DNA of 64,000 nucleotides from Apostichopus japonicus (Eukaryota; Echinodermata; Holothuroidea; Aspidochirotida; Stichopodidae), in contig NC_092570.1 in assembly GCF_037975245.1 (NCBI RefSeq), positions 16,721,418 through 16,785,417 of the forward strand, given 5' to 3'. The first letter of the stretch is position 1; each line of letters starts with the position of its first letter. A program made the translations under genes and the position numbers. A model generated the notes under the pieces. It was not told where the DNA came from. It saw only the letters and a list, made by a program, of their open reading frames with translations, and searched no databases. Positions 52,560 to 64,000 of this stretch are shown in pieces.

Positions 52560-52838
52560 CACCCACGTGATTTCTTTTCAATTATAAGCTTTATTTATTT
52601 ATTTCTCTGATTTTCCTTATCTCTTTACTCTCTCTGTACTTATGTGATTTTTGAAATTTTCTTACGTTTGTTAAGGGTCCAGACTCGAAAAGTCTCTACT
52701 TACTTCTGGTCCCTCCACTTCCATTATAGCATATTTTGATCTTTGTTTATTGTTATTTCATCATAATGTGAGTAAATTACTCATTGACTCTGTTACTGTC
52801 TATATATATGGTAAGTGGAAAATAAACTTGAAACTTAA
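52560..52838 (+). mobile_element. LINE-like 3' end
   Basis: The stretch is T-rich, then has a hairpin made by GGGTCCAGA and TCTGGTCCC (about 52675-52713), then ends in GTGGAAAATAAACTTGAAAC. A hairpin followed by a short terminal repeat is typical of CR1/L2-type LINE 3' ends. No coding part remains, so the class is tentative. Confidence 0.4.
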
Positions 52839-52839
52839 G

Positions 52840-53311
52840 GCAGACGCACTCTGCACCGACCTCGAGCGACCCGAAGCAACTGCGACGAATAATCAGTCGG
52901 TTCGGTCCAGTTTGCGCGACATTTTGCTCTGAAACCGGACCACGATCCGACAGTCGGTTCTCTTCGTGACCTCTTCGACCTCGTCGTGTCGTCGGGTCGG
53001 GCCTGTTATGTCGCAGTTGAGTCCGGTCGTGACCATTTGTGGCTGTCAACGACCCGACTTCGATCCGATCCTAATGGTTAACCAAATGAGGAAGCGTTGT
53101 GAAATTCAGGTGACGATTGTAGAAAGCCAACATGGCAGCCTCCATGTGGACTGATTAGCAGGAGTTCAAACTATTGCGTAAGGCTGGTGTGAGCCTAAGC
53201 TGGCGATGGGACCCCACACCGACCCGACTAGTTGGCCACTATAGTCTCCAACTGATCCCCGACTAGTAGTCGGGGAGATTCGTGTCGGATCGGTGCAGTT
53301 TGCGCTTGCCT
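52840..53311. mobile_element. GC-rich TIR element, about 470 bp
   Basis: Left end GGCAGACGCACTCTGCACCG and right end, inverted, GGCAAGCGCAAACTGCACCG match at most positions. The interior is much richer in GC than its surroundings, with many GTCGG and CGACC words in both orientations. No coding capacity and no clear target duplication. It abuts the LINE-like tail. Confidence 0.6.
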
Positions 53312-55153
53312 GTATACTATCTTTTGCTTATATGTGCCCATAGCATACTACATGTACTTCCTCCTTCCCCGAAAGTAATCATAATTTTATAGGCACCCAC
53401 TATTCGTTCACAATAAAAATGCTGATTAGTCGACAAAACACAAGCCGTTATTTGCTTTTGTGTCTGCGAGCCGCCATAGTTGATTGGCATGTGAGAGGCT
53501 CTCGGAGTTGATGTATGTATATAGTATACAGCATAAGTATAGCGAACTATATATGAATGCAAACAGTACTATATAGTATAGAAGTTCGCGTTTCATTGTT
53601 AATTCTTCCTTGTACGGGTAGATACAATATTTGTAACTGAAGTAAACGCACAACGTACTTCACACAACTTAAAGGTAACCAGGATTACCTCAAAGCATGC
53701 TACATGGGCAGGTAATGGTCACATATGTTCATATTTCAACAAGGGTGTATAACCACCCTCAGAGCGGTTTGCCTCACCGTGGAGACTTCTTGATGTCTGT
53801 GAGATTATAATCTTAATAATTATAATTATAATAAACGGAACATCCAGGAAACTTGTATTCTTGTTTCCTTGTTGTTGTAGTAGCTTAATTCAATAGCATG
53901 CTAAATCTTGGGGGTAATGCGATGATGACCTTTAAGTCGCATTTAATACTTCCGGTAACCGTCAATGAATACTTATATCTTAACTATTTTTGGTAACATA
54001 GGACGGTGACAATAGGTCATGCGTGTTACTGCAAAATTATTAAAAGAACTACATGTCGTGTATTCTAGCACAAGGTCATGCATTTTAGTTCAATGGTGTC
54101 AGTATTGTAAGCACATGTGTAAGCATTTGTATTACATGGATGTGAATTTCTCGCACGTAGTCCAGCATTGTTGTGTACATGAGTGTGTGTTTTAATTACA
54201 TGGTCATTCATTGTTGTACATGATTGTATATTTGTAGCACATCTAATACTTTTTTTAGTATATGAACTTGTATATGTTAAGCACAAATGCTCATTTGATC
54301 AAATTGTCAAGGATCAAAACCGAGTAAGAATGCTTGCATGTTCCCACTCCCACCCCCACCCCACTCCCACCCCACCCACCCTTCCTATTTGTGAAAGGTG
54401 TGGAAGAGGAGAGAGAGAGGTTGAGAGTTGTAGCCACACTGCAAGGTAATTGTCATGCATATACATATACATATACATGCATATGCATATGCATATTCAA
54501 ATTCCGTGTTTTGCATCAGGAGGAATACGACCTTTGCAATCCCTAACTATAACGTGCATTGTTCAGTCTTGTCATTTATTAAATTATCGTACTATTGGTT
54601 CTAGGCGGAGCCCTGGAACCATTCATGTCACTCATCTGTTGACCCAGTTTTGACCCCCGACGTGACCCCTACAGATGTTTATGAAGCGTTGTTGTTCGAA
54701 GTACAATTCTTTCACAGGCTTGGAACAGAAAAAAAAACATTATTGTGCGATTGATCAAAGGATTGTCAAGTATTTGCTTAAGCCGAACTCATTGCTTTCC
54801 ACGTCAAGTCTGTGCTTGTTTTGCCTGTGTTGAAAAATGTAATGCGCACGAGGTCTAACGTTCGTGGTAGAGTAACTTAGGCCTAGGCTAGTATACCTGA
54901 GTAGAACGACATTACCACTAATAATGTAACCTGTAGGTACAAAGCACTAGCCTAGGCCAAATCAGCACTTTAAATTCGTTAAGGGATCAATTAGTGACAA
55001 TCTCGTAAATAAATCACAAGATGGGGATCTTGTACAGACGATGCATGTGTAGTATACCGTGTATAACAATGGACGCATATACCAGTGGAGGTTTGTGGTC
55101 AGCATCTATCACTGTGATGACATTCATGTCACCTTTACATGCGTCTTGCTGTA
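53312..55153. other. Intergenic, simple repeats only
   Basis: No supported gene. CATATA/CATGCATATG-type repeats lie at 54456-54496. A hairpin-like CTCACCGTGGAGAC ... GTCTGTGAG at about 53773-53803 followed by an ATTATAATT tail may be another retroposon 3' end. Confidence 0.35.
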
Positions 55154-55161
55154 CTTCCTAC

Positions 55162-56009
55162 CATGGGCGGCGATCCTGGGGGGAAGGGGGATATATCCCC
55201 CCATGAAAATGGGTGGAGGGGATGTAATACACCATATCCCCTCACCAAATGCCAGGGATAAGAATATTTTCATGCCTACATTTATGCATCATCGTGAATG
55301 TACGGCTCTTTTTTAGCTTCCTTTCTCGCCTACCATAAACGCAGTGCAATCTTTTCAAATAAACCTTAAATATAACCATAAGTCTTTAAAAAGCAAGAAT
55401 AGTTGACTGTAGGCTTCATTGGCCCTATAACAACAAAATGTATTATTGCGCCAACGGTATTGATATAATACATATATGCACCCTCATAGTATTCATATAG
55501 GCCCTATAGAAGGCCTTCACACTTACATGTTCCCTCGAACAGCTGAGAATCTCATGTTGGTAATGCTTAATACACGTTTCACCTGGATGCCCCCTAGCAA
55601 TCGGTACCTAGGAATGTAACTATGGGTAATTGTGTATTGCATGTGTATAGGTCTATAATAGCCTGCATGAGGCCATTTTCTTCATCGAATAATATAAAAG
55701 AGCTCTCGAACATTCTAACGTAGCCCCTGAAACAAGGTTGACAGTGGCAATTTTCCCAAAATAACACCCGAAATTAAAAAAAAAAGTATTTTGGATCCTG
55801 ATTATGAGATATTTCAGACATGATATCCTACTTTAAAGTTGGGTATATGCCGCTTGGTAACCTCGGGGAAGTGCCGTTTCCGGCCATCTAGAGGGTTTGT
55901 AAATCCCAAAATTTTCTTGTACGCTTCGCACCAACCAATGGTGGCGCTACGCTTAGATAGTCAACAAGGTCATATCCCCCCCACTCGGAAGTACGGATCG
56001 CCACCCATG
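55162..56009. mobile_element. hAT-type element (8-bp TSD CTTCCTAC), 848 bp
   Basis: The left end CATGGGCGGCGATCC and the inverse of the right end, CATGGGTGGCGATCC, are terminal inverted repeats. The octamer CTTCCTAC flanks both ends (55154-55161 and 56010-56017). G- and C-runs follow the ends as in other copies. The interior has no transposase frame. Confidence 0.88.
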
Positions 56010-56481
56010 CTTCCTACATGAAATATGTTCAAACACTCAAAATGCAGCATGACCTACTCATTACCAAATAGTTATGGTAGGCCTATATCATCACAACCAG
56101 TATAAATATTTGCATTCTAGTGCAAAAATTTAACGTTGTTGTTCGTTTTCTTTGCACACCCTGCAGCCCTGTAAATCTTTTGGAACCATTCTGTGATTAT
56201 ATAATTGTTTGTGAAGCGAAAAATAGAATGAGAAATATGTCAGGTACTTGGGGGAGAAGCCTACATGTAAAAACGAGAAATTTTCTGGCAAGCAGGTTGT
56301 TCCACTGACTGTTTTATCAGTCTGAGGTAAATATGATCATGTGGCTCTGAACCTAATTAGCTTATACCTATATACAATGACAGAAGGCTAGTAATATGAT
56401 ACTAACCGCGGAAGTTTTCCTGGCAGCTATATAAATCCCTTGTTGTTAACCAGAAGGAAAAAAATAATCAATATTATGTAT

Positions 56482-56520
<39 letters not shown>
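56482..56520. repeat. (TA)n microsatellite
   Basis: About 39 bp of TA followed by AGGCCTATATT. Confidence 0.9.
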
Positions 56521-56522
<2 letters not shown>

Positions 56523-56570
56523 CCTATATTAAATAAATATTTATATATATATATATATAAATATATATAT

Positions 56571-56670
56571 TAGGTTAGTTTCGGGTTTACTTATATATAA
56601 TATGTATGTTTATATAAACGGTGAGAAGTACACGTCGGATTCTAATATAAGTAAACCCGAAACTAACCTA
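56571..56670. repeat. 26-bp perfect inverted repeat (hairpin)
   Basis: TAGGTTAGTTTCGGGTTTAC onwards at 56571-56596 is exactly inverted at 56645-56670, with a 48-nt spacer. The left arm adjoins TA-rich DNA. Confidence 0.92.
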
Positions 56671-57307
56671 TTCATGACATATTTCCTGTTCGTTATAGCG
56701 CTATCAAACATTAGGCATCCGTATGTACCTGGCATTTTCAAAGCTGTGTGGTGTGGTGTGGTGTGATTTAGACGTCATTACGCGGAAAGATATATATATA
56801 TATATATATAGATAGACAACACGCTCGTCGTAATTTGCACTGCACAGGCTACAGTCAATGCATGCAGTCGCGGTGACTTGGTTACAACAAACTCTTCTTT
56901 CCATATGATAGGGCAACGTTCGCTATAATTTCGTATATACAGACAAAAGTCATAAGTTACAACGAACGACGGACAAAACGGGTTGATTTTACTACAGATT
57001 GAACTTTGATGACGGAGAAGATTAGAACGACTTAATTTTGATTCTGATGGGCATGAAGGACTGTTAACCGAATCTTATATCGGGTATGTATCTTCTGGTT
57101 TTTTATCTCTTCCATATCAGTCAACAGGGATTCATTTTATGACTATGCATAGTACATTCGAAAGCGTATATAGCTGGCTATATAGGCCTATACGTGTAGC
57201 AAATTAAAACATATACTGAACTGAGATGTGCTACTTTAATATTGTTTATATTGTAACTAACGTTATGTAGAAAACGTGTATCATTAATGATCAATGGTTG
57301 ATCTATA

Positions 57308-57890
57308 ACCCCGAGTTGTTGAAGCTCGATTCCATGTTAAAAGTGTCATGGACTGGCAGAATATCATATAGACAAAAATGTTGAAGTAATTATGAGGTAC
57401 CTTTGAAAAAAGAAGAAAGAAACACCACTTAAGTAGTGAACCAAGAAAAGATAAATAAAAAACACCGTAAGAATCATTAAATATGTACCCCCCCCCCCCA
57501 CCCACCCACTCGAGTTGTCGAAGCTCTATTGCATGATAAAGTTGTCATGGACTGGCAGTATCTCATACAGACAAAACTGTTGAAAGAATTATAAGGTGCC
57601 TTGTTAAAACCATAAAAATACTACACTTTATTAGTAATCCACGAAAAAAAGGAAAAACACAGTAAGAATTATTGAATATGACCTTCCCCTCCCCTCCCCC
57701 CCCCCCCACGAGTTGTCGAAGCCAGATCTATTGCATGATAAAGTTGTCATGGACTGACAGTTTATCAATTTACAGACAATGCTGTTGAAGGAATTATAAG
57801 GTGCCTTGAATAATAATAAAAAAAATACTACTTTAGTAGTAATCCACGAAAAGATGAGAAAACTACACCCTAAGAATTATTAGATAGAAC
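57308..57890 (+). repeat. Three-copy tandem repeat, about 200-bp period
   Basis: GAGTTGTCGAAGC-like starts occur near 57312, 57512 and 57709. Each unit then has TGTCATGGACTG, GTTGAAG.AATTATAAGGTGCC, TAGTAATCCACGAAAA and a C-run. Units differ by small indels. No coding potential. Confidence 0.88.
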
Positions 57891-57956
57891 CCCCAAACGA
57901 GACATTTGCAGCTTTCGTTTCGCTTCGTGCCCCTTTTTGGTTTCAAACACAGTGTT

Positions 57957-59085
57957 AACCCTTAATCTTATCACCAGCCTATGGGGAATTAGGCTGGTAT
58001 AGGGAAGAGGTAAGAAAGTTTGGTGGATTTGGCTCCCGTCATCAAAACCAAATGACATGTACCTTGGATTGTTTAAGTCATAAACAACGCGGTGGTATAT
58101 GATACCCTATTCGCATAGATTGATCATGTTTTCAACACCAGATGCCTCTTTAAATGTCTTTAAAAAATTACCATGGAGTGAAGTGGACGAAAAAGAACGA
58201 CAAATTTCTCCTATACAGAACTAAAGCCGATGTGCTCACATTTTCGTTCATTGTGTGTTTTTTGTCTGAGGTTAAGAAGCAGCATTTTGCGTTTTGTCGC
58301 CGTTTTCCACTTTCTTGACAAGTCCATCAAGTTTTAAAAGTTGTAAATTTTTCGACTTTTTGGCCACCATTTGAAGTAAGATTTGAATAAATAAGCTAGT
58401 TATGTATGTCGTTATGGCATCGTGGAAAGGTCGTGGCAGGTTGAGAAAAACCATAGAAAAGAACGCAAAATGCTGCTTTAAACCATCTTTCGTTTTACAT
58501 TGAGGAGACAGTGTAACAGCAGATAAAACAAAATGACTAATATATCCTACACGGAAGTATAATTTCTGACGAATCATGTCGTTTGGTAAACCAGGATTTT
58601 GATTCAAAAGCATTAAGTCAATTTAAAACAATAAAAATCTTTGTTTAAATTTGCTGCATAAGCAGACGAAATATTCAAGTTTTCTTAGATCTCTTTGTGA
58701 CAGTGCCTATGCATGCATTGTATATATCATATTTAACTATTATAAGTGCAACTTTCCTGAATGTGTGATATTTTGCACACAAAAAAAAACACCAAAACCG
58801 GAAATCGTTCGGAAGAGGAAAAGGACGGTGTCAATATTTACTCTAGACTCTCTAAGTTCCCATATGATTCCTAAATGTCACCAATTTAAAAGGAAAGTTG
58901 TTAATGATGAAGTCATAACTTTTGCAATCCCCCCCCCCCCCAGAAACTCTTAATCTTATCACCCGCAAAAGGGGAAAATGGTAGTGGTATATTGGGAAGT
59001 GGTTAAAAGTTGGATGGATTTGGTTTGGTCATCGAAAGCAAAGGACATGTTCCTTGGAATGTTTACACTTATAAAGATGTCATGA
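57957..59085 (+). repeat. Diverged direct duplication about 990 bp apart
   Basis: The block at 57957-58085 (CTTAATCTTATCACC, GGTGGATTTGG, CCTTGGATTGTTTA) recurs in diverged form at 58948-59085. Each follows a C-rich tract. Confidence 0.6.
58276..58477. mobile_element. TTAA-flanked MITE, about 202 bp
   Basis: Terminal inverted repeats AAGCAGCATTTTGCGTT lie at both ends. TTAA occurs next to each end (58272-58275 and 58478-58481), as expected for piggyBac- or Kolobok-type insertion. The interior is non-coding; a minus frame through it is a by-product. Confidence 0.78.
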
Positions 59086-59108
59086 CTGTTACAAGAATCA
59101 CCCTAAAA

Positions 59109-59622
59109 TAGGGTTTCCCTAACTTTATGCACCCATGAACCCCCTGTGGATGTCAGAGTTGTCCACGAACACCCGACTTTTCCAGACACGATCTGAGTCA
59201 TTATTATACTATAATACGCATAACAGTGCTCCGTCAAAGATCAAGTTCATAGTGCAATATTGTAATGCAAAAAAAAAAAACAAGAGATGAACAAATATTT
59301 ATTTGGAAACTTCAAGATCAGATCAGCTTTTTATCTTCACGACGTAATGCCATGTCGTACACCAACTTCACCAAAGTCATGCGGCATATGTCTGTTTCAT
59401 TATTCAGTTATTTATCACATGCACGGTACGGTACTACTATGGCAACATATGCGTATGGAACGCGAAAAGAGTTTGTCGACTTTTGTACATTACTAAATTA
59501 TATGATATATCAGATTTTAGTTCAACAAAAGGTGCTCTAGTTTTGACTTTCAGAAACGTCTCACGAACTCCCTGGGATGGACCCACGCACCCCCTGGGGG
59601 TTCATGCACCCCGGAACCCCTG
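59109..59622. mobile_element. hAT-type element (8-bp TSD CCCTAAAA), 514 bp
   Basis: The right end inverted is CAGGGGTTCCGGGGTGCATG; the left end is TAGGGTTTCCCTAACTTTAT, a decayed match. GCACCC.TGAACCCCC occurs near the left end and inverted near the right. The octamer CCCTAAAA flanks both ends (59101-59108 and 59623-59630). CAGGGGTTCC is a common hAT terminus. Confidence 0.82.
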
Positions 59623-59876
59623 CCCTAAAAGGTCACAGGAGACAACGAAACAGTAACCAGGAAGCAGACTGTACAGCTTCCTTTGCGCATGTTTTCGTTT
59701 CTAACTTAAGCTTGATTTGAAAATACACATCTAGCCTAAGTTTGTATAAGTCATATTTAAAACCAAGTAGGAAAAAAACAAGGAAACAAAAAGCATTTCA
59801 CATCCGGTATGGTTGAAAAAATGATGACGTATTACATTAGACGTGAGTGACAGATATCGGACTGATATCTCTGACA

Positions 59877-60711
59877 TGGAACGCCAAAAGGACCACAACA
59901 AAATGATGATGATGATACAATTATTTACGTTATAGTTATGTTATAAGATAATATTGATATATATATAATACTGATTATAAACGATAATATACTGATTAAA
60001 CAGGATAATATAAGGAAGATAGAAGATGATGACAAGAATCTTCACAATCATAATACAAAAGAAGGCTACATGATAATAATAATAAGAAACTATATGAATT
60101 TACACGATTGTATAAGAAATGACGCGGTGTTAATCTAAACCCGCTTACGATAAGAAGCGCTGCGTCTGCATATGCTTATGCATATGTTTGAGAGTTTGGA
60201 CATTTGTATAATTTATACAAGGTGTTTAGAATTCCCTTTTACTTTCTAGTGTGAGTTTATAATCAGTTGCCAGTTAATTCGTACCTAGTATTGTAGTATA
60301 AACAATTTTTTTATGCACTTTTGTATCGTTGTGTTTGCGATTGATTACACGAGTAAACGCGCCACACACACACGAACAACACTCTACATCAGTGTAAACA
60401 TAACCAACTAACCTGTATGTGAGTAGTGAGGTCCATGATGATTATTATGCATATGCATATTCATACGGATATGCATATACAGGTCTTCTATATCGTGAGC
60501 AGTTTTAATAGTATCGTGTATTCGATTACGTTCAGTGTGTTTTTCTACTATTATCGTGGAATCTATTATCGTCGTGTAAAATCTAATTATCATCGTGTAA
60601 ACTTAGTATATTATGGTTCAGTCATTTTTCTGTATATTATCGTATACATTTATATTATTGTTATTGTTATAAATAGACATGATCATCATCAGTTCTGGTC
60701 CTTTTGGCGTC
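59877..60711. mobile_element. Candidate TIR element, about 835 bp
   Basis: GGAACGCCAAAAGGACCA at the left is matched inverted by GGGACGCCAAAAGGACCA at the right, each followed inward by ATGATGATG or its inverse. The interior is AT-rich with TATCGTGTA-like words. No target duplication was identified. Confidence 0.6.
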
Positions 60712-61100
60712 CCATACTCTGACTCATACTTCCGGGTTTATCGACCGACCAGTATAGAGGGCGCTACGTTGAGTGCCCTCTGACATGACCTTTTCACCTT
60801 TAATATCTGAAAACGAAACTTGACGTTACATGTTTTTAAACTAAGCACACAATGATATCGAGTATGCTAAAAGTTGGTTCTCTGCTTATATATCTGACTG
60901 TTTCTATGACATTGATTGAAACGTTCCCTTGCTGTTCGATGGAATGTTGAGGTAGGCCTAATTGCTATATATTTCTGCACTTTAAATGTAAAAAACAAAC
61001 TTAATAAATATTATATTTGGGCTTCCACTGTAGTATATACTCGCCTATAAAAAAACAGTATTCAGATTACTTTCTTAATACGATCGTGTAATTTCTATGT

Positions 61101-61585
61101 TTGAGTACAGGACTGATAATATTTAGAGTTAACACTGTGCTTGAGTACAGGACTGATACGATTAAGAGTTAATACTGTGCTTTGAGTACGGGGCTGATAA
61201 GAAAGGGGTTAACAATGTGCCTGAGTATAGGGCAGATAAGATTAAGAGTTAACACTATGCTTGAATACAGGGCTGATACGATAAAGAGTTAACACTGAGC
61301 TTGAGTACAGGGCTGATACGATTAAGAGTTAACTTGTGCTTGAGTACAGGACTGATAACATTAAGAGTTAACACTATGCTTGAGTACAGGACTGATACGA
61401 TTAAGAGTTAATACTGTGCTTTGAGTACGGGGCTGATAAGAAAGGGGTTAACAATGTGCTTGAGTATAGGGCAGATAAGATTAAGAGTTAACACTATGCT
61501 TGAATACAGGGCTGATACGATAAAGAGTTAACACTGTGCTTGAGTATAGGGCTGATACAATTAAGAGTTAACACTGTACTTGAGT
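61101..61585 (+). repeat. 40-bp minisatellite with higher-order repeat
   Basis: About twelve tandem units of TTGAGTACAGGGCTGATACG plus ATTAAGAGTTAACACTGTGC. A multi-unit block with the variant words TTTGAGTACGGGGCTG and AGAAAGGGGTTAACAATGTG appears twice, about 239 bp apart, so the array grew by duplicating a block of about six units. Confidence 0.93.
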
Positions 61586-61599
61586 GTATAGCATATATA

Positions 61600-63434
61600 G
61601 CTGTATATTGCCAACCTAGCCAATGAACTACAGTATTTCATCCTCCCTATGGGAGCCAAACAGTTAGTATAGGATAACGATAAAGTGGATAACTCGATGG
61701 GAAAATATGATAGACACTTCTGTTAATGACTCGCGTGTACCTCAGAGTAAAGAAAGAACAAAAGAAACACAGAGCAAAAGAAACAAAGGAACGAAAGAAA
61801 GGAAGTAGGGAAATGTATTATATACATTTGCTTCAAGATTGTTTCGACGAGTGAAAGCTATAATTCATTTAGCTAATTGCCGTGAACAATTAGCAATTCA
61901 TAATTATGTTTCTGTAGTTATAGGAAACTAATGATCCATTGATCGATTTGTCAGCAGCTTGTTTTCAAATTCGGTGATTGCTAAAGTATATAAACAATGC
62001 ACGAATATTATCCATTTGTTTAGGTTCTTCTTTCGTTTGTGCATCAACGTTATGTTGAAGAACATATATCGACAAGAAATCACTTTCTTGTAAGAATATC
62101 GACTCAGCCAAGTATAATGTTATTAAATATGAGACTATCGTGTATAAAAAGGTTTGAAATGACGTCAATGAGTATTACGTCACAACACTCAGTTGTCGGT
62201 TATTGAACTGTTTACCCTAATATTGCTTGATTGATTTTGACGAGGCAAACGACCTTGACAAACTTCTATTTCAAAGTTTCACTTTTTGCAGTAGAAAAAG
62301 CCACTTCGTGCGATGAAAAGCGTCTAGGGAAAAAATGAAATATCAGGATATACACTTAGTCGGTGCAATATGCAGGTTATTACACTCAATAAAGGACATT
62401 TTCGGAAGTACTCCAGATAAGTACAACAAAAATTTGTTTTTGATACAGTATATTGCCCACCAGAGATAAAAACAAATGTGAATGTACCAGAATAATCTAA
62501 AAAACAAATTGCCATTTATGTATGGTAAATATATTTATTCTTTTTTAGCGGGTTGAATATTGTCCGAATAAAATGTTGGTTTCAATATCGAATTTATCCT
62601 ACAAAGTTCTTGTTTTCTTACTCACTTAACAACAAAATAAGAATGTATATATGTCAGTTAAACGACCACAATTGATTTGTCTTCAAACTTTGTTTGATGT
62701 ATTTGTCATTAATGTGGTAAATACATACATTTACTGACATGCAATTGCCACATCTCTCTGAATGTCTCTGAAAGTTTATTCCACAAAGAACACGTTTAAT
62801 CACCAAAACGACGGATAAATGATAATCAAAATTTAAGTGAAGACGGCGGAAACTTGTTTTTCTTCAAACATTAACGAATATGTTTGATAAGCGGTGAACA
62901 TTTGTCGAACATGTTAAAGCTATTTTGGTGTTTACACAATCGGTCTTGAATTAAGATACTGAGACTGTTTTGTATTATGATAATGAATATCACGTGTGAC
63001 GACCCAAAGTTTGTTTGTCTTCGTGAGTTGTCATATGTGTTTTGCTTAGCTGGTTAAGAGATAAACGTCAAATGCAATAACCATACACACATCTTATCAT
63101 CAGTGTGAGTGAAAGTATGCCATCTATTACTAAATGCGCAAATGTTTTTGTCGTACAAGTTGTACTCTGATCAAAGTTCCAAGGATGGGGGAGGGTGGGG
63201 GAGGGATCTGGGGAAATGAGATAGGGAACAATGGACAGTTATGGACAAATCTATTAAGAAACACTGAAAACGATGGCAACATTAATGAAGCCCCATATGT
63301 GTCATGAATACACATTGCGACTGCAATATTTTTGTTACGACGATGTGAAAGTATGCCCTCTATTTTTTGCGTCCTCTACTTGTCATGTGATAACGGCTCA
63401 CAACAATGTAGCATATTATATTAAGCCTAAACGG
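61600..63434. other. Intergenic AT-rich DNA, no gene seen
   Basis: Only short frames without domains occur. An AAAGAAAC/AAAGAAAG purine-rich tract lies at 61745-61806. Confidence 0.45.
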
Positions 63435-63509
<75 letters not shown>

Positions 63510-63592
63510 ATATAGTATTATTATTATTATTATTAGTAGTAGTAGTAGTAATAGTGGTAGTAGTGGTAGTAGTGGTAGTAGTAGTAGTAGTA
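63435..63592. repeat. Compound microsatellite: (CA)n, (TA)n, (ATT)n, (AGT)n
   Basis: Four different simple repeats lie end to end: CA to about 63474, TA to about 63507, ATT at 63517-63534 and AGT/GGT to 63592. Confidence 0.95.
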
Positions 63593-64000
63593 TGTACCGT
63601 GCATCAGTAATACTCTGTGTTCGTAACACGGTAACATGTGTTACCAGGTGGCACCAGTAGTTACTGTACTAGATATGAGTATCGGCTGATAAATTAGATA
63701 CGTTCCGACTTGAGAAATGTAAAAGCATGTATAAGAGTTTTCCACACAAAAAAACAAAAACAAACGTTATAAGCAGTGGCTGCCATTTTTTCAGTGTGTT
63801 GTATCTATTTTGGATGTTCATGGAGAAAGTAGCCTACACAATATTGTTCTATGACTACACCGAGTACTCATTTTAAACTTCAACGATATTTTAATTAATG
63901 GAGCAATGTTGAACGAGACAAAGCCCGAAAACGAAAGGAAAAAAAACATGCACGGAAGCCTAAGGGTACGGCTTGTTAAATATTAAACTCTCTCAAGGCA

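Noticed and set aside
58272-58613. 113-codon minus frame
   Set aside because: Much of it is the TTAA MITE.

Overview
The window is AT-rich animal genomic DNA with interrupted genes, GT-AG introns, many microsatellites and many short DNA transposons. The protein content (SRCR, thrombospondin type 1, calcium-binding EGF, Ig-like receptors, SAM domain) and frequent TAGGCCTA words suggest a marine invertebrate deuterostome, most likely an echinoderm such as a sea cucumber. The species call is inference; nothing here proves it. All exon models were read by hand from splice signals, reading frame and exon phase.

Region 1 (1.8-18.4 kb) holds a ten-exon minus-strand gene for a predicted secreted protein of about 653 residues with one SRCR domain. 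All nine splice junctions agree in phase. Its 9.3-kb second intron contains a complete seven-exon plus-strand gene (9.9-15.6 kb) for a SAM-domain protein, so one gene is nested antisense in the other. The nested gene shows a probable one-base frameshift at its 3' end. Region 2 (19.8-28.5 kb) holds a second minus-strand gene: signal peptide, unknown N-terminal region, a TSP1-like module, EGF modules and a C-terminal GPI-anchor signal. Its poly(A) signal directly follows the stop codon.

Region 3 (28.5-36.9 kb) is gene-poor except for a minus-strand exon encoding a transmembrane segment and a 220-residue tyrosine-containing cytoplasmic tail (32.0-32.8 kb). Region 4 (36.9-47.6 kb) is the most notable: a roughly 4.4-kb unit repeated in tandem, each copy carrying an apparently intronless two-Ig-domain type I membrane receptor. 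Copy 1 is broken, copy 2 is intact (408 aa, short tail), and copy 3 is intact (607 aa) with a 59-serine stalk and a different, longer tail containing three ITIM-like tyrosine motifs.

Region 5 (47.6-64 kb) has no convincing multi-exon gene. It holds several hAT-type elements, three with perfect 8-bp target duplications, plus a TTAA-flanked MITE, a LINE-like 3' end, local tandem duplications, a DR4-like AGGTCA array and a 40-bp minisatellite with higher-order structure. Taken together the genes look like a cluster of surface or secreted recognition proteins. A shared immune role is inference from domain types and proximity only.
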